Source of the DNA: UBA5070 sp035604215
Lineage (GTDB): Bacteria > Fibrobacterota > Fibrobacteria > UBA5070
Length of the DNA stretch: 5,225 bases
NCBI GenBank assembly: GCA_035604215.1
Contig: DATNIW010000119.1
Span: 1-5,225 of the forward strand
Direction: 5' to 3'
Shown here: in pieces, positions 1 to 5,225 of the stretch
How positions within the stretch are numbered: the stretch's first letter is position 1
Layout of the letters: each line of letters begins with the position of its first letter
Position numbers and translations under genes: made by a program
Notes under the pieces: model-generated
The model's input: the letters and a program-made list of their open reading frames with translations, nothing else
Databases searched by the model: none
Told to the model about the DNA's origin: nothing

Positions 1-16
1 CCGAGCAAACAGATTT

Positions 17-42
17 CCTATTGGTTTGATATGAATGATAGG
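17..42. promoter_or_regulatory. Candidate operator: inverted repeat CCTAT-N16-ATAGG
   Basis: CCTAT at 17-21 is mirrored exactly by ATAGG at 38-42, centred between 29 and 30, in the AT-rich stretch just ahead of the regulator gene. Rrf2-family dimers bind AT-rich, imperfectly palindromic sites of about 25 bp, and many repress their own promoter, so size and position fit an autoregulatory site. Only 5 bp per arm match, with few matches inside, so chance is a real possibility. It overlaps the proposed promoter, which would suit repression. Seen: the repeat. Inferred: its role. Confidence 0.3.
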
Positions 43-50
43 GTTATATT
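21..50 (+). promoter_or_regulatory. Possible sigma70-type promoter of the cluster
   Basis: TATATT at 45-50 matches the -10 consensus in five of six positions. TTGGTT at 21-26 is a weak -35 match (three of six) with an 18-base spacer. Transcription would then start near 57, giving an almost leaderless message for the ATG at 60. An alternative is an extended -10 (TG at 27-28 followed by TATGAA at 30-35), which would leave a leader of about 18 bases. The AT-rich composition contrasts sharply with the GC-rich genes and is the main reason to place a promoter here. The window edge may cut off upstream elements. Confidence 0.35.
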
Positions 51-59
51 GTCAGGGCG

Positions 60-491
60 ATGAAGGTCACCACCAAGACGATCTACGCTCTCCAGCTCCT
101 GCTGGCCCTGGCCGATCGAGGCAGGGTCTCGCGTGCTCCCATCCAGTTGCGAGAGATCGCGGAAACCTACAACCTTCCGTTCAAGTTCCTGGAACAGATC
201 GCCATCGCCCTCAAGGGTGCGGGCTGGATCCACGGCCAGAGGGGGAAGGAAGGTGGCTACGTCCTGTCGGTCCCTCCGCGCCAATTGACCCTCGGCGACG
301 TGCTCCGATTGCTGGAGGGGGATTCCTCCTCCAAGTCCAACTCCCACCACTCGCCCCAGGAGGATGCCATCGACGCCTTCCTGGAGCGCTGCAAGGCGGC
401 CATGGACGACGTCTCCGAGCACACCACCCTCGCCGACCTGCTCGACGACGCGGCGCGCCGACGCCCCGCGGACCTGGAGTACCAGATCTGA
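60..491 (+). CDS. Rrf2-family transcriptional regulator, CymR-like (no Fe-S cysteine cluster)
   Basis: A 143-residue protein of typical Rrf2 length. It opens with the family signature MKVTTKTIYAL, which fixes the start at 60. A winged helix-turn-helix spans about residues 10-70: LREIAETYNLP, then the recognition helix FKFLEQI, and the wing RGKEGGYVL at 61-69. The LTLGDVLRLLEGD motif at 76-88 leads into the dimerisation helix, followed by HTTLADLL. IscR and NsrR carry three cysteines after the LEG motif; here that stretch is Ser/His-rich and the only cysteine is C111. This resembles CymR, the cysteine-metabolism repressor of Firmicutes, whose C-terminal half has a similar TTLxDL segment and a short aromatic/Ile end. 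The gene heads a sulfate-assimilation cluster and its stop overlaps the cysH start, so control of sulfur genes is the likely job. The effector is unknown; CymR acts with CysK, but no cysK is visible here. The Shine-Dalgarno is poor (AGGG at 54-57, only 2 bases from the ATG). Family assignment is firm; the CymR-like role is inferred. Confidence 0.93.
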   Translation: MKVTTKTIYALQLLLALADRGRVSRAPIQLREIAETYNLPFKFLEQIAIALKGAGWIHGQRGKEGGYVLSVPPRQLTLGDVLRLLEGDSSSKSNSHHSPQEDAIDAFLERCKAAMDDVSEHTTLADLLDDAARRRPADLEYQI

Positions 492-1222
492 TGCCCGCCG
501 CCAACCCACCGGTCCCCTCCGGGGAGATCCCCGACAAGGCCTGGCTCGCCGCCCGGTCCGCCGAACTGGAGGTCCTGGATCCGCGCCAAATCCTGTCCTG
601 GTGCGTCGGGAACCTTCCCGGCGTGGTGGTCACGACCTCCTTCCAACCCGGAGGGATCGTCCTGTTGGACATGCTCCACGAATTGGGTCTCCGTCCGCCC
701 GTGATCTTCGTGGACACGCTGTGGCACTTTCCCGAAACCCTGGAACTCGCGGCGAAGGCGCGGACGCTCTTCGACCTGGACCTGCGCGTCTACCGGCCCG
801 AAGGCCTGGATTCGGAAATGGGATTCGTGGATCGCCACGGCCCCGCCCTCTGGGACCGCGACCTGGACCTCTACCAGGCGGTGACCAAGGTGGAACCCAT
901 GCGCCGGGCCCTTGCGGAGACGGGAGCCCGATCCTGGATCTCGGCGCGCAGGCGAGACCAGGGCGGCGATCGCGGGGAACTGCCCCTCCTGGAGCTTTCC
1001 GGGGGCCGCGTCAAGGCGAACCCCTTGGCGAAGTGGACCCGCAAGGAGGTGTGGGGACATCTCCTGTCCAGGAATCTCCCCTACAATCCGCTGCACGACC
1101 AGGGATACCCGAGCATCGGGGACCGCCCGCTCACGGAACGGGCCGACGCCGACGAGGGCGAGCGCTCCGGCCGCTGGAAGGGCCGGGGCAAGTCCGAATG
1201 CGGGATCCACACGGAGATCTGA
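491..1222 (+). CDS. cysH: Phosphoadenosine phosphosulfate (PAPS) reductase, thioredoxin-type
   Basis: A 243-residue cytoplasmic enzyme expected to reduce PAPS to sulfite and adenosine 3',5'-bisphosphate using thioredoxin or glutaredoxin. The adenylyl-sulfate-binding fold shows TTSFQPGG at 48-55, VDTLWHFPET from 74, KVEPM from 133, RRRDQGG from 153, NPLAKW, the segment YPSIGDRPLT, and the terminal GRWKG...SECGIH with catalytic C237. APS reductases carry a CC pair before KVEP and a CxxC in the SIG segment, ligating a [4Fe-4S] cluster. Here these positions read LYQAVTKVEP and SIGDRPLT, without cysteines, so this is the cluster-free PAPS-specific class. The DTLxHFPETL and RRxxQGGxR forms also recall the fungal-type enzymes. 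That fits the APS kinase domain encoded downstream. The start ATG shares an A with the upstream TGA (TGATG, 489-493), with GGAG at 476-479 about 11 bases ahead. The open frame reaches further upstream, but only inside the regulator gene. Length and motifs are complete. Confidence 0.95.
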   Translation: MPAANPPVPSGEIPDKAWLAARSAELEVLDPRQILSWCVGNLPGVVVTTSFQPGGIVLLDMLHELGLRPPVIFVDTLWHFPETLELAAKARTLFDLDLRVYRPEGLDSEMGFVDRHGPALWDRDLDLYQAVTKVEPMRRALAETGARSWISARRRDQGGDRGELPLLELSGGRVKANPLAKWTRKEVWGHLLSRNLPYNPLHDQGYPSIGDRPLTERADADEGERSGRWKGRGKSECGIHTEI

Positions 1223-1281
1223 TGGCCACCACAACCCCCAACAAGAGCGCCGCTCCAAGGACCCAACACGGGACGCGACGC

Positions 1282-1285
1282 GAGG
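1282..1285 (+). promoter_or_regulatory. Ribosome binding site supporting the inner cysD start
   Basis: GAGG lies 5 bases before the ATG at 1291. The competing outer start at 1222 also has a usable site, GGAG at 1213-1216, with the same spacing. The sites therefore do not settle the start alone; homology length and codon use favour 1291. Confidence 0.45.
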
Positions 1286-1290
1286 ATGCC

Positions 1291-2217
1291 ATGAGCACCA
1301 CCCCCGGAAACCGTTCCATCGAAGACCACCTGGAGCACTTGGACGCCCTGGAGTCGGAGAGCATGCACATCTTCCGCGAGGTCGCGGGCTCCTTCGAGCG
1401 GCCCGCCTTCCTGTTCTCCGGCGGCAAGGACAGCATCGTGATGCTGCGCCTGGCGGAAAAGGCCTTCCGTCCCGGGCGCTTTCCGTTCCCGCTGGTCCAT
1501 GTGGACACCGGGCACAACTTCCCCGAGGTGATCTCGTTTCGCGACAAGCGCGCGGCCCAGTTGGGCGAGACCCTGATCGTCCGCTCGGTGGAGGAATCCC
1601 TGCGGACGGGGCGCATCGTGGAGAAGGCGGGTCAGGACAATTCCCGCAACCGGATGCAGATCACCACGCTCCTGGACACCATCGCGGAATTCAAGTTCGA
1701 CGCGCTCTTCGGCGGAGCCCGCCGCGACGAGGAGAAGGCGCGGGCCAAGGAGCGCATCTTCAGCTTCCGCGACTCCCACGGCCAGTGGGACCCCAAGAAC
1801 CAGCGCCCGGAACTGTGGAACCTGTACAACGCCCGCATCCATCCGGGCGAGCACATCCGCGTGTTCCCCATCTCCAACTGGACCGAGCTCGACATCTGGA
1901 TGTACATCGCCAAGGAAAAGCTGGAGATCCCCTCCATCTACTACGCCCACGAGCGCGACGTGGTGTGGCGGGACCAGTGGATCCCCATCTCCGAACTCCT
2001 CAACCCGAGACCGGGCGAAACGGTGGAACGCCGTGTCGTGCGCTTTCGCACCGTGGGCGACATGACCTGCACGGGCTGCGTGGAAAGCCCCTGCGCGGAC
2101 GCCTGGGACATCATCGAGGAGACGGCCGCGAGCCGCGTCACCGAACGCGGATCGCGCGTGGACGACAAGGCCTCGGAAGCCGCGATGGAAGACCGCAAGA
2201 AGGAAGGGTATTTCTGA
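1291..2217 (+). CDS. cysD: Sulfate adenylyltransferase subunit 2 (ATP sulfurylase, small subunit)
   Basis: This subunit catalyses ATP + sulfate to APS + pyrophosphate, driven by the GTPase CysN, in the first step of sulfate assimilation. With the start at 1291 it has 308 residues, close to the roughly 300 of the family. Motifs seen: HLDALESESMHIFREVA near the N-terminus, the PP-loop FSGGKDS with S43-S48, HVDTGHNFPEV, GGARRDEEKARAKER from 141, WDPKNQRPELWNLYN, RVFPISNWTELDIW, VRFRTVGDMTC and the C-terminal SEAAMEDRKKEGYF. No essential segment is missing. An upstream in-frame ATG at 1222 overlaps the cysH stop as TGATG and would add 23 residues (331 in total). I prefer 1291 because 1222-1290 uses codons rare in the body (ACA, CCA, CGA, AGG) and encodes a low-complexity tail not expected in CysD. 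The C-terminal region has an unusual CxxC-x4-C (C260, C263, C268). Its stop overlaps the cysN start. Confidence 0.95.
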   Translation: MSTTPGNRSIEDHLEHLDALESESMHIFREVAGSFERPAFLFSGGKDSIVMLRLAEKAFRPGRFPFPLVHVDTGHNFPEVISFRDKRAAQLGETLIVRSVEESLRTGRIVEKAGQDNSRNRMQITTLLDTIAEFKFDALFGGARRDEEKARAKERIFSFRDSHGQWDPKNQRPELWNLYNARIHPGEHIRVFPISNWTELDIWMYIAKEKLEIPSIYYAHERDVVWRDQWIPISELLNPRPGETVERRVVRFRTVGDMTCTGCVESPCADAWDIIEETAASRVTERGSRVDDKASEAAMEDRKKEGYF

Positions 2218-4082
2218 TGGACCTGCTCCGATTCTCCACCGCCGGGTCCGTGGATGACGGCAAATCCACGCTCATCGGAAGGCTCCTGTACGATTCCAAG
2301 GGGATCTTCGAGGACCAGTTGGAGGCCGTGACCCGCGCCTCCAAGCAGAGGCTGGCCACGGGCATCGACCTGTCGCTCCTGACCGACGGCCTGCGCGCCG
2401 AGAGGGAACAGGGCATCACCATCGACGTGGCGTACCGGTACTTCGCGACCCCGCGGCGCAAGTTCATCATCGCGGACACGCCGGGACACGAGCAGTACAC
2501 CAGGAACATGGCCACCGGAGCGAGCACCGCGGACCTCGCCATCATCCTGATCGACGCCCGCAAGGGCGTCCTGGACCAGAGCCGCCGCCACAGCGCGATC
2601 TCGGCCCTGCTGGGCATCCCCCACGTCTGCGTGGCCATCAACAAGATGGACCTGGTGGAGTGGTCCCGTGAGGTGTTCGACAAAATCCGTCAAGACTACC
2701 TGGACCTGGCGCAGAAGCTCGGGATCGCGGATCCCGTGTTCATCCCCCTGTCCGCCCTCCTGGGCGGGAACGTGGTGGATCGCGCCGAAGAGACGCCCTG
2801 GTACCAGGGTCCCACGCTGCTGGAGCACCTGGAGACGGTGCCCGTGCCCCGGGACCACGAGGCCTCGCGTTTCCGTTTTCCCGTCCAGTACGTGATCCGG
2901 CCCGACCTCACCTTCCGCGGCTTCGCGGGGCGGATCGCCTCGGGGTCCATCGCGGTGGGTGACGAGGTGGAGGTGGTGGCATCGGGCCGTCGCTCCCGCG
3001 TGCGGCAACTGCACACCTTCGACGGCGACCTGCAAAGCGCCGGGTTCCCCAAGTCCCTGGCCATCACCCTCCAGGACGAGGTGGACATCTCGCGCGGCGA
3101 CATCCTGGTCCGCGCCGGGGACGCTCCGACCCGTTCCCGCGACTTCGAGGCGAACGTTGTGTGGATGAGCGAGCAGCCCCTGGCCCTGACACGCCCCTAC
3201 CTGATCCAGCAGGGCAGCCGCACCGTGCGTGGCCGCCTGACCCGGGTGGTCTACCGCACCGACATCAAGACGCTGGAAGACATCCCGGCCGCCAACCTGG
3301 GCCTCAACGACATCGGTCGCGTGCGCATCCAGGCCCAGCAGCCCATCCTCCTGGACCCGTATCCGGCCTACCGCGACACCGGCTGCTTCATCCTGATCGA
3401 CCCGGAAACCAACGCCACGGTGGCCGCGGGCATGATCGCCCCAAACCAACCCCGCACCAGTTCCGACGTGGTCTGGTCCGAATCGGAAGTCACGCGGGCC
3501 ACGCGCGAGCACCGCCAGGGACACCGCGGAGCGGTCCTCTGGTTCACGGGGCTCTCCGGCAGCGGGAAGAGCACCATCGCCAAGGCCCTGGAGAAGATCC
3601 TGTTCCTGGAAGGGCGCACCGTCTTCCTCCAGGACGGAGACAATCTCCGCCATGGACTCAACAGCGACCTGGGCTTCGATCCCACGGCACGCTCCGAGAA
3701 CCTGCGCCGCGCCGCGGAGGTGGCAAAACTGTTCGTGGACACCGGCCACCTGGTGCTGGCAACGTTCATCTCCCCCACCCTGGCCGACCGCGCCCGGGTG
3801 CGCGGCATCGTGGGCGAGAAGGATTTCCTGGAGGTCCACGTCTCCACTCCGCTGGAGATCTGCGAGAAGCGCGACCCCAAGGGGCTGTACGCCCGGGCGC
3901 GGTCCGGGGAGATCGATCAGTTCACCGGAGTGTCGGCGCCCTGGGAGCCGCCTTCCGCTCCCGACCTGGAACTGCCCGCGCATCAATTGTCCGTGGACGA
4001 ATCCATCGCGAGGATCCAATCCCTTCTGACCGCGAACGGCATCTTCCTGGAAGCCCAGTTGCCGGGCGGAGAGGGCATCTGA
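2217..4082 (+). CDS. cysNC: Bifunctional sulfate adenylyltransferase subunit 1 / adenylylsulfate kinase
   Basis: A 621-residue fusion. Residues about 1-425 are CysN, the EF-Tu-like GTPase that powers CysD: P-loop GSVDDGKST (10-18), GITID with T68, DTPGH (87-91), NKMD (142-145), then beta-barrel domains II and III ending near IAPNQP. Residues about 440-615 are CysC, APS kinase, which turns APS + ATP into PAPS: Walker A GLSGSGKST (445-453), DGDNLRHGLN (473-482), FISP with S519, the active-site serine position in CysC, the K555GLYARA segment, and FTGVSAPWEPP. All G motifs and kinase motifs are intact, so both activities are expected. Length fits known CysN-CysC fusions such as rhizobial NodQ and mycobacterial CysNC. 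A NodQ-like role (supplying PAPS for Nod factor sulfation) is possible in principle, but the neighbouring cysH argues for assimilation. The start shares an A with the cysD stop, and AGGAAGGG (2201-2208) is a good ribosome site 8 bases ahead. Confidence 0.97.
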   Translation: MDLLRFSTAGSVDDGKSTLIGRLLYDSKGIFEDQLEAVTRASKQRLATGIDLSLLTDGLRAEREQGITIDVAYRYFATPRRKFIIADTPGHEQYTRNMATGASTADLAIILIDARKGVLDQSRRHSAISALLGIPHVCVAINKMDLVEWSREVFDKIRQDYLDLAQKLGIADPVFIPLSALLGGNVVDRAEETPWYQGPTLLEHLETVPVPRDHEASRFRFPVQYVIRPDLTFRGFAGRIASGSIAVGDEVEVVASGRRSRVRQLHTFDGDLQSAGFPKSLAITLQDEVDISRGDILVRAGDAPTRSRDFEANVVWMSEQPLALTRPYLIQQGSRTVRGRLTRVVYRTDIKTLEDIPAANLGLNDIGRVRIQAQQPILLDPYPAYRDTGCFILIDPETNATVAAGMIAPNQPRTSSDVVWSESEVTRATREHRQGHRGAVLWFTGLSGSGKSTIAKALEKILFLEGRTVFLQDGDNLRHGLNSDLGFDPTARSENLRRAAEVAKLFVDTGHLVLATFISPTLADRARVRGIVGEKDFLEVHVSTPLEICEKRDPKGLYARARSGEIDQFTGVSAPWEPPSAPDLELPAHQLSVDESIARIQSLLTANGIFLEAQLPGGEGI

Positions 4083-5225
4083 TGCGCCTGGAAACGAAGA
4101 ACGTCCACGGAGGACGGACCTTGGATCCGGAGACTGGCGCCACCCAGTTTCCCGTCCACCTGTCCTCGGCCTTCGCCTACCCGGACTCCAAACGACTCGC
4201 CGAGGTGTTCGCCGGTACGGAATTCGGCCACGTCTACAGCCGCATCACCAATCCCACCCTGACCGCCTTCGAGTTGCGCCTGAGCAGCCTGGAAGGCGGG
4301 ATCGGGACGGTGGCGTTCTCCACCGGCATGGCAGCGGTTTCCGGGGCCCTCCTGGGTCTTCTGTCCCACGGCGACACCCTGGTGGCCTCCTCCAGCCTGT
4401 TTGGCGGGACCTGGTCGCTGTTCCAGGAATTCTTCCCCCGGATGGGCATCCGCGTGAAGCTGGTGGACGGCATGGACCTGTCCGCCGTGCGCGCGGCGGT
4501 GGACGATCGCACCCGGGCGCTCTACGTGGAGTCCGTCTCCAATCCCGCCATCGGGGTGGCCGACCTGGAAGGCTGGGCCGCCCTCGCCAAGGAGATCAAC
4601 GCGCCCCTGGTGGTGGACAACACTTGCATGCCCGCCCACCTGGAAGGGAAAAAACTCGGGATCGCCCTCCTGGTGTATTCGACCACCAAATGGATCGACG
4701 GGCACGGTCGCGCCGTGGGCGGCGCCGTCACCGACACCGGGGCCTACAAGTGGCGCAACGCCCCCCACGCCCACCTCGCGCCGTGGATCGCCAAGGCCGG
4801 ACCCATGGCCTTCCTGGCCTACCTGCGAAACCGGATCCTCCGCGATCTGGGAGGGACCCTCTCGCCGCATACGGCCTGGATCCATTCTTCCGGGATCGAC
4901 ACCCTCCAGCTGCGCTTCGACCGCCACTGCGACAACGCCATGGCGCTGGCGAAATTCCTTTCCACCCATCCCGCGGTACGATCCGTGCTCTACCCGGGAT
5001 TGGAGTCCAGCCCCTTCCACGAGCGATCCAAGGCGCTGTTCGGGGGCCGCAACCACGGCGCCGTGCTTTCGTTCACGGTCGCCAACCAGGAATCCGCCTG
5101 GACGGTCCTGGATTCGCTGAAGGTCGCGAGCCGCATGACCAACCTGGGCGACACCCGGACCCTGGCGCTGCACGTGTGGAGCACCATCAACGCGTCCTTC
5201 ACGCCGGAGGAAAACGCCGCCATGG
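4082..5225 (+). CDS. PLP-dependent Cys/Met metabolism enzyme, probable O-acetylhomoserine sulfhydrylase (partial, 3' end cut off)
   Basis: The frame is open from ATG 4082 to the window edge, giving 381 residues; about 20-50 C-terminal residues are probably missing. It belongs to the Cys/Met metabolism PLP family (fold type I): YSRITNPT with Y52 and R54 that reach the PLP phosphate of the partner subunit, FSTGMAA (79-85), SVSNP, VVDNT with D179 for the pyridine nitrogen, and STTK with K203 as the Schiff-base lysine. LRDLGGTLSPHTAW and NLGDTRTLALH point to the MetY branch, which makes homocysteine from O-acetylhomoserine and sulfide, rather than to cystathionine gamma-synthase. The insertion after the lysine is shorter than in classic ~430-residue MetY, as in a shorter MetY branch I recall. 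A cysteine-forming sulfhydrylase or methionine gamma-lyase cannot be excluded, hence no symbol. The start overlaps the cysNC stop (TGATG), with GGAGAGGG at 4068-4075 as a strong ribosome site. Its position places sulfide fixation in the same message as sulfate reduction. Confidence 0.88.
   Translation, partial: MRLETKNVHGGRTLDPETGATQFPVHLSSAFAYPDSKRLAEVFAGTEFGHVYSRITNPTLTAFELRLSSLEGGIGTVAFSTGMAAVSGALLGLLSHGDTLVASSSLFGGTWSLFQEFFPRMGIRVKLVDGMDLSAVRAAVDDRTRALYVESVSNPAIGVADLEGWAALAKEINAPLVVDNTCMPAHLEGKKLGIALLVYSTTKWIDGHGRAVGGAVTDTGAYKWRNAPHAHLAPWIAKAGPMAFLAYLRNRILRDLGGTLSPHTAWIHSSGIDTLQLRFDRHCDNAMALAKFLSTHPAVRSVLYPGLESSPFHERSKALFGGRNHGAVLSFTVANQESAWTVLDSLKVASRMTNLGDTRTLALHVWSTINASFTPEENAAM

Noticed and set aside
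35..490. Extension of the cysH frame upstream from 35.
   Set aside because: This stretch is the out-of-frame reading of the Rrf2 gene; CysH homology begins after ATG 491.
257..1258. Minus-strand open frame of 333 codons covering parts of the regulator and cysH.
   Set aside because: It runs antisense to two real genes, crosses their boundary and has no domain. It is explained by GC-rich codon structure.
1222..1290. A regulatory RNA, riboswitch or terminator between cysH and cysD.
   Set aside because: No stable hairpin with a T-run and no recognisable SAM-riboswitch-like core is visible, and the stretch is too short for one.
912..2216. Apparent 5' extension of the cysNC frame by about 435 codons through cysH and cysD.
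   Set aside because: The extension is out of frame with two clear genes and gives Arg/Pro/Gly-rich nonsense. The CysN signature starts exactly at ATG 2217 with a good ribosome site.
1941..4019. Very long minus-strand open frame opposite cysD/cysNC, about 690 codons.
   Set aside because: It lies antisense to strongly conserved plus-strand motifs of CysD, CysN and CysC. Its translation is rich in Gly/Val/His/Gln/Asp with no recognisable domain, as expected for the reverse complement of high-GC coding DNA.
3983..5173. Minus-strand open frame of 396 codons opposite the MetY-like gene.
   Set aside because: It is the antisense shadow of a gene with intact PLP-family motifs. Composition is repetitive Gly/Val/Gln/His with no homology I recognise and no promoter or ribosome site.
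4082..5225. Possible fragment of a nodulation or sulfated-glycan cluster, because NodQ is also a CysN-CysC fusion.
   Set aside because: No sulfotransferase or glycan gene is present, and cysH plus a sulfhydrylase point to ordinary assimilation.

Overview
The window is one tightly packed, same-strand gene cluster for assimilatory sulfate reduction in a high-GC bacterium. Coding sequence is strongly GC-biased at third positions, while the first ~60 bases are clearly AT-richer and look like the promoter/operator of the cluster. Nothing here fixes the taxon. The bacterial CysD/CysN-C sulfurylase, the Rrf2 regulator and the high GC fit a Gram-negative-type lineage (proteobacterial, acidobacterial or fibrobacterial relatives are all conceivable), but this is only an impression.

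Layout, all on the plus strand: (1) 1-59, AT-rich leader with a possible sigma70-type promoter and a CCTAT-N16-ATAGG inverted repeat. (2) 60-491, Rrf2-family regulator most like CymR and lacking the IscR cysteine triplet. (3) 491-1222, CysH of the PAPS-reductase type. (4) 1291-2217 (or from 1222), CysD, small subunit of ATP sulfurylase. (5) 2217-4082, CysN-CysC fusion: sulfurylase GTPase subunit plus APS kinase. (6) 4082 to beyond the right edge, a PLP enzyme of the Cys/Met family, most like O-acetylhomoserine sulfhydrylase (MetY), cut off by the window end.

The genes form a coherent route. CysD and the CysN part activate sulfate to APS, the CysC part phosphorylates APS to PAPS, and CysH reduces PAPS to sulfite with a thiol donor. 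After sulfite reduction, by an enzyme not in this window, a MetY-type enzyme could fix sulfide directly into homocysteine. CysH lacks the Fe-S cysteines of APS reductases, which agrees with an APS kinase being present. The regulator at the head is a natural candidate for sulfur- or cysteine-responsive control of the cluster.

Four stop/start junctions share a TGATG overlap (stop TGA and start ATG share one A), pointing to one polycistronic message with translational coupling. The only loose junction is cysH-cysD, where a second start 69 bases downstream fits the CysD family better. I see no mobile element, RNA gene, CRISPR array or terminator, and no clear sign of an undescribed system. The most noteworthy points are the non-Fe-S regulator with its putative operator, the uniform junctions, the cysD start, and sequence departures in the CysD C-terminal region and the MetY-like protein.
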